A stretch of DNA of 64,000 nucleotides from Archegozetes longisetosus (lineage: Eukaryota > Arthropoda > Arachnida > Sarcoptiformes > Trhypochthoniidae), in the NCBI GenBank assembly GCA_018873245.2, contig JAEMBT020000002.1, positions 1-64,000 on the forward strand, written 5' to 3'. The position numbers and the translations under genes were made by a program. Shown in pieces: positions 1 to 11,307 of the stretch. How positions within the stretch are numbered: position 1 is the first letter of the stretch; each line of letters begins with the position of its first letter. Below the pieces are notes generated by a model. The model was not told the DNA's origin and did no database searches. It saw nothing but the letters and a program-made list of their open reading frames with translations.

Positions 1-59
1 AAGTCTTTCACAAACTAGTACTGAGGTCACAAAATAATATTTTACTTGCTATGAGCCAA

Positions 60-1020
60 AGAGATTCTATGCGTTAATCTACCTCTGATTCTGAAGACCT
101 ATTCATGGATTCAGATCATAAATTCGAGTCGGCTGTGGATTCAATGATCCAACCGCTACCCCGAATTCCTTAAAATGAATCCGATTATGGATTTTCTAAT
201 AAGGAAGAATTCGCGCTAGCTGTTGAGTTATATTTGGCTCAACTTGGGTAGCAGACTCACCAACAAAGCTAACCTGCTGCAAAAATTGAGTTGCAGCCAC
301 CGAGCCCAACAGACCATCTAGCCTCTGATTAGCAGTTGACTGATGCTGAATGGGCGGAATTGAATGCTTTTGTTCAGGCCACTAGTTTGGGCCGTAACTC
401 GACAGAATATAGTTTAAACGAACGGCGCAGAATATTTATAAATCGCTCAACTCAGACTCCACCCTGCACTATATCCCGTTTATGCCCCAGCTCCACGCGT
501 CCTCGTACCCCTGATCCCACCTGTCCTCGTGCCTCCAGTCCTACCCATGCCAGTGTCTCTTATACTGTTTATACTCGCACCCATGCCTCTACTCATGCTA
601 CTATCTCCACTCATGTATCTTCTATACTTTCCAGTATTCTACCACATAGTAGAGAAGACTACGGTGAAATAGTTCATCTTTATCGGTTCTAAGATGTAGT
701 AGAATACCCAACCGCTTCAAAGAAAGCATTACTTTTAAATTGGAGAGCAATAGATGCGCATTTCGGGATAACACGTATGGAGCCCACCAGTGGGTGTTAG
801 AACTTTCAGAGATTTAACACAACCATCGCTTTCGGAATTAATCTTCAGCATCGACCTTACTGGCGGTGGGCAATGAATCGCCACTACTACATGTCTGGGA
901 ATCGATGCCGAGTATTGGACCTCCCAATGAGTGTTTCATTCCCTAATACAGAACCGGAATTTACCATTCAATAATTTTTTTATCAAAATTGTTTTATTTT
1001 GTGTTAATTTTATTTCAGAT
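60..1020 (+). repeat. Degenerate dispersed repeat, copy A (coding relic)
   Basis: This stretch is related, in the same orientation, to 9470-10235. Shared landmarks are the 'ttggctcaa(c/t)ttgggtagcag' segment near 235-255, the peptide DAEWAEL(N/S)AF near 340-372, the segment around 'gaatcgatgc' near 900, and 'ctcccaatgagtgtttcatt' near 920. The frame around DAEWAEL is broken by stops upstream, so I read it as a decayed coding repeat, perhaps a transposon ORF. The 118-residue open frame at 336-692 is rich in T, S and P downstream of the conserved part and is probably not functional. The family is not recognised. Confidence 0.55.
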
Positions 1021-1734
1021 ATACTTTATTAAAAGCTTTTATTGAAAAAAGATTAAAAATAAAGTTTTTTAAAAAATCACAAAAAATTACAAAACACAAA
1101 AATACAAAAAAAACATTGAAATAAAAAAAAATTTAAAATTTAAAAAACCAAAAAAATTCAATTAAAATTTTATAATTAAATAGTGTAACAAACTTAGAAA
1201 GTAGTAAAATTAAAAGTTTAAAAATAAAATGATTATTTTACTAAATATCAAAATAGAAGAAAATAGTAGATATTCACCGAATTATAACTTAATAACTCGG
1301 AAAAATATAAAAATAAAATTGATAATGAATGATTAAAATTTATTGTAAATTAATCTATTAAACAAATTTAAAATATTGCACTAAAAACAAAGTTATAAAC
1401 TGGAAAATAACTAATATTAATTTAAATATATATGGTAATATAAATGAATTTTGAAAATTAATTTTAAAAAGCGTAAAACGTATCAAACAAACAGCTATAA
1501 TAATAATTGATTTAAATTTAAATTTGAAAATAATCGTTCAATAAACGAGTAATAAGAGGATGATAATATTTTTAGGTTCAGCTGATTTAGGTTTCCTTGG
1601 ATAGATCTCACTATCCTGAGTCGAAATATATATACAACTTATAGTCTATCTCATTCCGTTTCCGAGTTATAAGCTCCAAAATGTATGGGACGGTTATTAC
1701 AAATTCAGGCATTATAAGACCCAAACCTTTATAA

Positions 1735-2642
1735 TATACACACAATTTCAAAACTAACTGGGACACTTTAAATTGATATAACTTTCCAACCGATTGACCG
1801 AATTAAGTCAAATTTTTGCAAAATAACCAGTAAACATATAGAATTTATTTGCATCAGAAACCATTATAATATCTTGTAAAATAAAAATGTTATTAAAGGA
1901 AATATCGAAATCTATAATAAATATGTTTCATATCTTATATAAATGAACATTTGCACCTTTAATAAAATTATCATTATATTAATTAATTAGACGTAATTTT
2001 TTGACGGTATTTTTTACGTTTTGAATACAAATTGTCTTCAATTTATTTGTTTAATAGTTATTATTGTTATTATAATTGAGTGAATTTGTCATATCATGTC
2101 CAGCGGGCCAAAAACCATTCAGGAACGGGAAATGATGTTCCGGCACTTCATTAAATTGAAAGCGCAAAACAAGAGACGAGAAGCGATTTGTCGAGAAGTC
2201 GGTAAGTATTGATTTTATTTATTTATTTTTTGGAAGTACTCAATCATATGTACGAACAAATGCGAGATGTTACTTGGCGTCAATATTTCATCAATTTGAT
2301 TGACTCAATGCCCCGTCGATTGCAAACAGTGATTGATTTTAATGGAAGTTATACACGATATTAATTGATATTAATTTATAATTTCATGAATTTGATTTAT
2401 TTTCACACATACTTTGTTAAAAGTATTTTATTTTTAAATCTATCGATTAATTATCTAAACAAATATGAATTTCTCGTTTTTCTTTTATAACTTTTTTGTT
2501 TATTGAGATATTTAAATGATTTCTTTTGTAATAAAATTCTGTTTCTAGATTATTTTGAAAAAAATTTCATTAAAATTGCTCTACTCAATATAGAGTTATA
2601 ACCATTTAAAGTGTCCCAGTTAGTTTTGAAATTGTGTGTATA
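1735..2642 (+). mobile_element. Mariner/Tc1-like element relic, internally deleted
   Basis: Inverted terminal repeats of about 38 bp lie at 1735-1772 and 2605-2642 (core 'caaaactaactgggacactt'), with TA at both outer ends as expected for the Tc1/mariner superfamily. A start codon at 2096 opens a short frame beginning MSGPKTIQEREMMFRHFIKL, followed by a splice-donor-like 'ggtaagt' near 2200. Near 2287-2364 a frame reads QYFINLIDSMPRRLQ and ends NGSYTRY-stop, which resembles the C-terminal end of mariner transposases. The catalytic centre between these two pieces is missing. This is therefore a non-autonomous deletion derivative of about 0.9 kb. Confidence 0.8.
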
Positions 2643-3108
2643 TACACCTATGGACAACTAGAAGTTCCGTCGGAAAATCGATATAACTTTTGATCACATT
2701 TACATTACATTTTAAGAAACTACATTTATTCTTCGTTAATTTGGTGAAAAAATGTTGAAAATCGGATTACAAAGTCAAAAGTTATAAAGATTTTGCGAGT
2801 CTACATAATTTCTGTTGCAAATCACTTGCCACGTTGACTCGCAAAATCTTTATAACTTTTGACTTTGTAATCCGATTTTTAACATTTTTTCACCAAATTA
2901 ACGAAGAATAAATGTAATTTCTATGATTTGAATATTCAGCAAGATAAAAAAGTTATAGTGGTTTGAAAAAATTAAATCACATTTACATTACATTTTAAGA
3001 AACTACATTTATTCTTGGTTAATTTGGTGTAAAAATTATTTAAATCGATCAAGCCAATCAAAAGTTATATCGATTTTCCGACGGAACTTCTGGTTGTCCA
3101 TAGGCGTA
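2643..3108. mobile_element. Foldback/MITE element abutting the mariner relic
   Basis: The outer inverted arms are 2643-2693 and 3058-3108, with core 'gttccgtcggaaaatcgata'. A second, inner inverted pair at about 2729-2803 and 2836-2909 is nearly perfect, with core 'caaagtcaaaagttataaag' and a loop of only about 32 bp. The whole 466 bp could fold into one long hairpin. It starts at the TA where the mariner relic ends, which suggests insertion of one element at the edge of the other. No coding capacity is seen. Confidence 0.8.
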
Positions 3109-4617
3109 TCTTTAGAACGGTCTTGTCAAACAGAATTAGATGCTCACCATAGAGGAAACCTCTAGGGGTCTACTGACTTTCTATCCTGACTGACTCATTT
3201 GATGATTTTTTTAAACACTGTCTATCCGCAGATTAATTATTTTAACCTTTTAGTTTGTATTTTATTTATAGTTCTGACTAGTTTTATACTCCCTTCGGGT
3301 TTACCTCCACGTGGTAGGGAGCGGGCAACACAAAAGCTATATTTTTTGTGGTTAAAAACCCGCAAAAATCGATTTTTAACATAAGGTGGTTTTTCCCTTA
3401 TAACTCGAAAACTATTGATCTTGGTAAAAGTGTCTAAAGACTTTTGTGTTCAGCATTATAAGACCTTTCAAATGATGTCGCCCATCGAAATCGGACTGAG
3501 CCCAGGCATCCATAGAAAAATATCCTCCTTTAAATATATATATTAATATAATGAATAAATTATAAACAACTAGACTATAACGCATGATATAATTATTATA
3601 AATAAAAAGGAAACAACTATATAATTGTGACGGACACGGTGTTTTGTCTGCCTGGGAGGTTGTTCAAACCGCCGAATCAGTGTAGGTTCGGAACACCGGC
3701 CACAATACTCACTTTAAAGAAGTGGGTATAGTGGCTGGAACACTAACAAACCAAGGGCTGTATTAAAAACAATACTTTATTAGGCCAAGAACTTCATTTT
3801 TAGATACCAAAAAGCTGTGACCCTATCTCCGAGATTTATTTTATGTGTCACTGTTGTTAATAGTTAAAATAATACATTTTGAATTAAAATATTAGTGATA
3901 AGTATTTTTAAAATGTATAATTGATAAGTTAAAAATATAGTTAATAATATTATAAATAAAACTAAGTGTTATTAAAATCATAAAAGTTAAAATCTTAATA
4001 TATTTTAAAATTAGTTTTTTTAGATATCAGTTTATTAAAGTACACGCTAAAACTTAATTATCGACGCTGGTTACAGATAGCATTTGATGAAGCTATCGAG
4101 GATTATTTTGCTTTAAAGTTATAAGTAGCGTTAACTACAATATAAGCTTTCATGCTTGTAAAAACAACAATCTAGTCTTAAATGAAGCTATTTTACTTAT
4201 TAATAAAGAAACATTTATATCATTTAAAATATTTTGAAACCTCTTTCGAAGGATTTGAATTCATATACAATAATATACATGTCTAGAATTTAAGACAGAG
4301 GTAAGTCTTAAAACCTATTTACAAATATATGGCAATTTGAATACATACGTATGGCTCCAAGCCTCTAAAATTTTTCTAAAAGACCTAACAATATATTCGT
4401 TTTGAACCGGTTTTGATCCGTACAAAAGTACTTTTTAAGATTTACGAATGAAATTTTTATTGTGCTGAACACTCCTGGTACTAAGAGATGGGGTTTAGTT
4501 TAGCATCCCGCGATAATTGATTTGAAAAGTAGTTATTTTACCAAATTTTAGTGCGAAGAACACGAATTTGATATTCAGTCTCTCCGGAAATTCTTAATTT
4601 CTTAGATATTCGACTTC
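3109..4617. other. Gene-free stretch; possible LTR-like fragment at 3627-3800
   Basis: No gene is recognised here. Around 3290-3530 there is repeat-type sequence, including 'cttataactcgaaaactatt'. Around 3627-3800 there is a GC-richer block that starts 'tgtgacggacacggtg'. A TGTGACGG start is common among Gypsy-type LTRs, but no matching second LTR, primer-binding site or coding region is visible. The rest is AT-rich and featureless to the eye. Confidence 0.3.
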
Positions 4618-6720
4618 TAAAAAATTTGGTCAGTTTCGGGAGATGGAGTGAAGGCTGTAACTCGAGAACCGCTCAACATACGGCCAAAAGTGAACCATCG
4701 TTAGATTCGTCTTTACATCCAAATTTGCTGAGCTATAACGTGGTCCTATGAAATGACCTTTGACCTCGGTATACGTCTAATACCAAATTGACTCAAAATT
4801 TTCACATTGTGCGATTTGCAAAATTCAACCATCGTTCGATTGAGCATGGCCTAATGTCTCAATTTGTCTATGAGAGCTACCCTCTATTTGACCTCTGACC
4901 TTTTATACAAGCCAAAAATAAATTTAAGTTGAAAATTTTATGCGTTTAAGGCTTATTCCTGGTTCTTAAAATATGTCTTTGACCTGCTACTAATCTTCTT
5001 AACCTTCCACACACTTCTCCAATCCACTTGACCTTGTCTGTAAACTTCGACCTTCGGTCATATAGGACCGTTCTGTTGGACTAAATGTAACGAGGACGAG
5101 CATCTTGTCATTGATATAAAGAGTATATATCAAAAGAAAAATTTCATATCCAGGTACGCACGTTTTAAAATTTTGCACCCCGCCCGCGCGTATTATACAT
5201 ATTGTGATGACCGACTCTTTTGAGGTGTGGAATGATCCGTAGATCACAAAAACATGCAATTTTAGAACAAGCTTCAAATTTTATTTAAAATATTTATACA
5301 TTAAAAAATGATTAATTTTTAGTTAAAATGGCGCTTATTTACATAGATTGTGAAGGAAAAGTGTCTTACAAAGAAGTGACTAATGTGTGCTTTTCTTTTT
5401 TAAAAACGGATATTGGGCGCGCAAATTGTAAGGTCTAAGCACTACATTAATGACGTGAAATAATTACACTGTTTTTAAATAAAATAAAATTAAAATATTG
5501 CTCAGGTCTCCTCAATATATATATAATTGAAGTATAGTGTAAGTATACAGTAGCAACTATTGTTCAGATTTTAATGAGTGAGGTGTCAATAGATTCAGTA
5601 TTGAGAATGAGGACAGATGCACAGTTATGAACTCTCAATGACTCTAGGTCAAAATTTATCTGGGATCAAATGAACGAGATTAAATGAAATTAAGAGACAA
5701 ACATTTAATTGTTACAAAACTTAACCAAACCCAACCTCACCCGCCCTAACCTGACCCAACCCAACCTAACAGAAACTCAAACTATGCTATGAATTATAAA
5801 CAAGATGAATAATTTAAAGCGAAAAACTCTTAAATCACTTTTTACAGCTTAAACATAAGATTAATGAAAATTCGAAAAGTGGGCGTAACTTTCTATAATG
5901 GGTGTGAATTTTTTCCCCTGACATCTAATCATTTTACTGATTCAGAAAATATATACATCGACTATAAATTCAATGGCTTCTTTTCGGCAGAACATTCGAA
6001 AGATCCAGTACAAAAGATAATGCGGATGATATAAGATGAATGATGGAGTATAGATGATGTAATATCGACGACCATTGTTTTAGGGCTTTAACTGTATTAA
6101 TTAATTATGTGACCAGAAAAATCAAGTTCTGGTGGAAACATGAACGCTAGGGATAGCATTAAGGGGTCAAAGGTCAAAAGTCATAAAACAGGCAAATAAG
6201 ATATCAGTGAACTTAGTATGATGAGGCGAATCCAATTATACTCCACTTGTGTAGTAGAAAAGGAGTAGCAATTCTATAGTTCAAAGGTAAAAGTTCAATA
6301 TCATGGCTAAATGTTGTCTCCATGTGTTAGAGGCACAGGAGATTCTGAAAAAGCTTAAATTAAAAGCCAAAAGTCAAGATCACACTTAATAATGCATAAA
6401 ATGTACAACTTCTACTAGTTTTTAGCTTCTAACAAAGGTCAGAGGTCATATAAAGGGTAGGCCCCATAGACTTATTGAAGCAGTAAACGATGCTGAATCG
6501 AACGACGGTCGAATTTCGAAAATCACTCAATGTGGAAATTTTGGGTCATTTTGCTTTTGTACTTATTGAGGTCAAATGTCATGACTCAAGGGCAGTGATA
6601 TAGGTTGAAGTATTTGCCACATGGAGCAGAGTCCATTGATATATTACATTAATTTAAACATTGAGTGGTTCTCGAGTTATAGCCTTCACCCCATCTCCCG
6701 AAACTGACCAAAAATTTGAC
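4618..6720. mobile_element. Long-inverted-repeat (foldback-type) element, about 2.1 kb
   Basis: The left arm, about 4618-4905, matches the right arm, about 6425-6720, in reverse complement. Matching landmarks are 'ggtcagtttcgggagatgg' at 4629 against 'ccatctcccgaaactgacc' near 6691, the 'cgttcgatt' block near 4835 against 'aatcgaacg' near 6495, and 'tgacctctgacctttt' near 4890 against 'aaggtcagaggtca' near 6433. The arms are diverged. The interior of about 1.5 kb is AT-rich with no recognisable transposase, so this is a non-autonomous or decayed element. Confidence 0.65.
5711..5775 (+). repeat. Degenerate CCTAA/CCCAA-like array
   Basis: A short run of imperfect 'aacccaacct' and 'cctaacctgaccc' units lies inside the 4.6-6.7 kb element. 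It resembles degenerate (CCTAA)n, the complement of the arthropod telomere repeat TTAGG. Similar short runs occur near 33,555 and 39,780. An interstitial telomere-like origin is possible, but low-complexity drift is equally likely. Confidence 0.3.
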
Positions 6721-7334
6721 GCGGAAACACCTTCGTAATGCACCCCCTTATCTTTCCTCCACCCCTCAAGATGTACATCGTTAGATTCAGCTCGACGAGC
6801 TGAAAAGATCGACATCAAGTTTGACCTGGTTACTTGACCTTTGATCAAGTAAATTGACCTTTCGCCTTTAACCCTATAACTTGTGACTCCGCTGTCATAG
6901 CTTCATGAAATTGATATCGTTTTACTCCTCTCGTCATCCTGAGTTCAGCGATGTATAATATGACCTAATTCGGGATTGTACGTCAGTATTTGAACCGTCA
7001 CATGATATGCATATATATCAAATAGACTATTATAGAGAGCATATTAAGGGAGTTCATAAGAGATCATGGCTACTTTTTCACAATTATTCCAAAATATCAC
7101 ATGTTCTAATAATCTTCCAAATGTAACCAAATTTTTAACTAAACTACGCCAAAAAAAATTCATATTGTTGCCGAATACGGTTACCACACAGCTAGCATCG
7201 TCCAAAGGTGCCATCCAGACCTAACCTCCTCGAAAATGGTTAAACCTGGATTTCTCGAGTCGTAACTCAAAGGAAAGCTTGTCCCTAATAGTAAAAAGTG
7301 CTTAACAACCAAATATTATCAAACTTACTGCATT

Positions 7335-7820
7335 AACCCTAGAACAGTATTTCATGGGTCAAAATGACCCAAAGGTCTATAAAAACTGTTAGAATTATTT
7401 AATGCAATTTCCAATATTAATAAAACGTCAGTACTTTCAAATGAGTATATTTAGATCGTATTAAGCAATAAATAACTATTTAAAAATTTTATATTTAAAT
7501 TGAATCGTTCTTAAAGCTAGTTCTATCTGAGTTTAGGTCATAAATTTGTATATGAAATAAGTTTTCATTCAAACATTAAACTGATTACATCAACGATGAC
7601 GACACTAACAAAGTACAAAACATGTTGTTATATACCCCAACCCTTATAAAAACTGTTATATTTATTTAATGCAATTTCTAATGTTAATAAAATTGATAGT
7701 ATTTTCAAAGGAGTATATTCAGATCATGTAAAGCTATAAATTAATTATTTGAAAATTTTATATTCAAATTTAATCGGGTTTAAGATTAATTCTATTTAAG
7801 TTTAGGCCATAAAGGAGGAT
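7335..7820 (+). repeat. piggyBac-like terminus with a diverged tandem duplication
   Basis: At 7335 the sequence 'ttaaccctagaacag' has the TTAA target plus CCCTAGAA start typical of piggyBac ends. It is followed by the palindrome 'gggtcaaaatgaccc'. The next block, from about 7380 to 7550, is repeated with divergence from about 7648 to 7815 ('actgttagaattatttaatg' against 'actgttatatttatttaatg'), a period of about 268 bp. No opposite piggyBac end was found nearby and no transposase is seen. Confidence 0.5.
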
Positions 7821-8820
7821 TCGGTGGCCCCATAGAAAATTTCCCTAAGACACCGATTTCTTTGAAATTTTTCATTCAAAAAGAACACTAAAAAAGAATA
7901 TATGTATATGCTTATCACTTTGAGATTGGACGCGCCTGAGCGCTGCGAAAAATTTCAGAAGTTTGAATTTTCAAATTTTACTTTAAGAAAACCGTTAGAG
8001 ATATTTTGAAAATTTTTTCACTAAAACTTAAAGTTTGAATACAAGCTTATGAGGAAGAAGAATCATCATAAATTTTTCATTATTAAAAAGTTATAAAGAT
8101 AATAAAATTTCAAAATTTTATTTATACGTGTTACCCGAAAGGGCTAGCTTGGGAATTTATCCTAAAGAACAACTTTATCTAAAGTAGCTATGGTTAAAAG
8201 GAAAAGCTAGCCCTTTTGGGGTAACATGTTGAAAAAATACGAAAACCAAAAATTCAATTTTTATTCATTTTCAAATTATTTTGAATATGTTTAAAATAAT
8301 TAATGTTAAAAAATTTAAACCATCATTTCATAATAATTATAGAATTTTTTATTGAGTTTTGAAATCATATTTATTATATACTGCTTAAATAAAAGAATTG
8401 TCATGTTTTTGAAATGTTTTTTAGATTTAAAGATACTTCCTCTGTTTAATAGCGGATGAAATACAATACTCGTGATATAAAATTTTTAAAGTAATATACA
8501 AAGAATATTGCACACTGCTCACTTTTATAAACAAAATTCTAATGCTATTATTGTGGAAACGGTATGAGATATTTTAAAAATCTCTTCACTAAAATGTTTC
8601 CATATTTAAATATTACTAACGACACACTATTTATATATACATCAAATTAAGTAATGTGCTTCAAATTAACATTTAAAAGTTTTATTTGCTATTTATGTAT
8701 TAATGCCAAGGACTAACCAGACATTTGATATGTGATAAATATACTTTATTTTACACAGTTTAAGCCTAGCTGTTAAAACCTTAGGTTAGTTTTTGGCAAA
8801 AGTGTTGTTTTAAGCAAAAT
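7821..8820. other. Gene-free stretch with one short inverted repeat
   Basis: AT-rich sequence with no recognised gene. The only structure I see is a 26-28 bp inverted pair at 8125-8150 and 8203-8230 (core 'aagggctagct' and 'agctagccctt'), with a 52-bp loop. It looks like a small MITE end or a hairpin. Confidence 0.5.
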
Positions 8821-9228
8821 ATGTCGGAATTAACATATTTAAGGAATAAGTATTGGGCTTGCTGTACTGTAAGGTGTGATTCACGTATTAAACGCAATTT
8901 AAGGCGAGTTTATAATAATGACTTAATTACTAACTTAAACAATGAAAAAATTAAAATTTTAACTTTAAATAAAAAAGTGTTAAATAATATTATTATTAAA
9001 CAAGGTGATTTTATATGTGGAAAGTGTAGATCGTATGTTAAATATAAAAATCACAGAAAAAATAAATCTGGTGCAGTTAATACATATTTCTTAGATGCTA
9101 ATGAAACAGGTTTTGTGCAATTATTTCAACTATCATCATCTGGAAAGCAACTCAATCAACAATCATCAAATGTACAATTAAATCAACCATCTACATCTCG
9201 TGTTCATCTAGCTACAATGCATGAATAA
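8821..9228 (+). CDS. Small Cys-containing hypothetical ORF, 135 aa
   Basis: An intact frame begins MSELTYLRNKYWACCTVRCD. It has two cysteine groups (CCTVRC near residues 14-19 and ICGKC near 65-69) that could bind zinc. A polar S/Q/N-rich tail follows after about residue 100. The N-terminal half is lysine- and asparagine-rich. I do not recognise the family. The 'ICxKCR' pattern after a basic region recalls small zinc-binding segments found in transposon-associated proteins, and all its neighbours are transposon debris. A TE-encoded protein or a chance frame are both possible. No splice structure or host paralogue is evident. Confidence 0.4.
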   Translation: MSELTYLRNKYWACCTVRCDSRIKRNLRRVYNNDLITNLNNEKIKILTLNKKVLNNIIIKQGDFICGKCRSYVKYKNHRKNKSGAVNTYFLDANETGFVQLFQLSSSGKQLNQQSSNVQLNQPSTSRVHLATMHE

Positions 9229-9469
9229 TCATATTTTACATTTTTATTGTATATATTGATTGTATATATCAAATAATTATATTTAAACTGTAAGAGAATT
9301 TTGATTTTTAAAATGTAAATATTTTTAAAAGTATATGGAATAATTTAATAAAAAATATATATTTTTGAATCCCATGATGTGCTTAATAAACTGTTAAAAT
9401 TTTATTAAATTTAAAAAACATTTTTCAAAAACATGACAAGTTCTTTGCTATCGAACTAATGATTCAGTA

Positions 9470-10235
9470 GATATCGTGAATTCCTCCAAAAAAGCACCAA
9501 GACAGATCGTTTGATGTTTTCGCAGTAGCTATCGAGTCACATTTGGCTCAATTTGGGTAGCAGGCTAATCAACGATGTGAGCATACTGCACAAATTGAGA
9601 CGTAGCCGCCAAGCCCCACCTCTCAGCTAGTCCCGCAATGGCGGCTATCCGACGCCGAATGGGCAGAACTGTCTGCATTTATTTATGAGCCAAGAAGCTT
9701 TGGCCATACCTCCATACCTCCACGCCGATATTTGATTTTTCTTCCGCCTTAAATGAAACTCTTAGTTGCTCCGGCCACTCTCGAGTTGTGCTGAATGTAG
9801 CCCAGACACGCTTCCGAAATCGCTCAACTATGCTTTCGCTGTATGTTCCATATTCTGCTTCTGCTATTTTTTCCCCATATTCTATCACAGCGTAGAGAAG
9901 ATAACGATGTGGTAAAATATACAAATGTTTCAAGGGTAGCAATGGTCTTGAATTAACGAGCTAGAAAGAGCTATTTCGGCTTGAACACATCTGCACTCTA
10001 CAATTGAGTTCTACAGATTTCTCAAAAGTTTAATGTCACTACTGCTTTTTGAATCAATCCTTGGCATCGATTTTCCTGGAGATGGGTCATAAATCGCCAT
10101 TATCACATGTCCAGGAATCGATGCTGAGGAATGGATCTCCCAATGAGTGTTTCATTTCCTCAGTCGGAATCAGAATTTTTTTGCTATAATTTTTCTGTAA
10201 AAATTGTTTCAATTGAGTGTTTATTTTATTTAAGG
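9470..10235 (+). repeat. Degenerate dispersed repeat, copy B (coding relic)
   Basis: This is the second copy of the repeat at 60-1020, in direct orientation and about 9.3 kb away. It keeps the peptide SDAEWAELSAFI near 9648-9685, the 'gtagccgccaagcccc' segment, the segment around 'gaatcgatgc' near 10,110, and 'ctcccaatgagtgtttcatt' at 10,138. The two copies differ by many substitutions and indels, so they are old. They could be independent insertions, or the flanks of a larger element now filled with other insertions. Confidence 0.55.
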
Positions 10236-11299
10236 AATCTTTGAGATCGGTAAATCGCTTAGGAAGTTACAGGCTAAAAAATAATGAAATAGTACTAGCG
10301 AAAATGCTCAAGAGTTTTATTTTAAAATATAGTGTCTCTGAAAGTCAATGTTCAATATAGACGCTACGGCAATAAAAAGGATTTTAAACAAGTGAAAATA
10401 CTTAAATTTAATGATGGCGAGTATCCTTTATAATAATCAATTAATAACTGCTTCTTGAATGACTAAAACGTTCCATGTATATGAAACAGAGATAAGCATC
10501 CGGAGGCTTAACATTTTTAATCTTAGAAAAAAGTGATTAAGAGTAAATACTTGTTGAGAAGGGTTAAAATGCAAACAAATAGTCTATTTTAAAAGATTAA
10601 CCTTTAAGAAAATTTACAACATATTTGTGAAAACAAATTTGAAACTGCAGGTGTGAGACATGCAATATAAAATGATTGTGAATGCATTGTAAACAAATAT
10701 GTATTGAAGCTTAGGAATGTGTAAAATGTAAAATACTCGATAATTAAGTTATATAATTGATGTATACTTGAATTATTTCAGTGTAAGTATAAAATATATC
10801 AAACCACATCAATCTTGATCGCTGTCAGTAGATTTTAAAGTCACGCAAATCCCACCTAAGAGTTCAGCAGGACTTGAAACTCAGATATGTGCCGCGCATT
10901 TCGAAGAAACTAAAAAACAGTCATAATGTGTACGCAATACCCGACCGTTCTCAGGTCACATTTGCGCTGACAGCAGTAGTACAAGATCGACTCGGCACCG
11001 CGTTTGGCCATACCCACTAAAACGTAGATATATTTTGTAGCAGAGTTTGCCGAGACTGAATCCGCTCTCGGGAGCATAGGCTCTTCAACTGAAATTCCCA
11101 GAAAGCTGAGACTAAGTGTCCCTGTACGTCGAGCTACTTGAATCTCGAATCTCCCCGAGAACTTGTGTGTTCAACAAAAGTAGGAGCACACTTGCTTCAA
11201 CTGGTAGGAGCCCAAAGATATATTGCGGAGGTCAGTCATGTCCATTCCGGGAACACTAAGTCAATGGTTCCGGTCCTACCAAAATCTATTTGTTTTTTG
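10236..11299. other. Gene-free stretch, GC-richer block at 10,800-11,290
   Basis: No gene is recognised. From about 10,800 to 11,290 the base composition is clearly less AT-rich than its surroundings, with many CG steps and stretches such as 'gaatccgctctcgggagcat'. That suggests a fragment of an inserted element such as an LTR. I cannot find its partner or ends. Confidence 0.3.
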
Positions 11300-11307
11300 G
11301 TTATAAC

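Noticed and set aside
336-692. 118-aa open frame at the left edge
   Set aside because: Only the first dozen residues align with the second repeat copy. The rest is low-complexity T/S/P text with no family resemblance, so it is kept as repeat and not called a gene.
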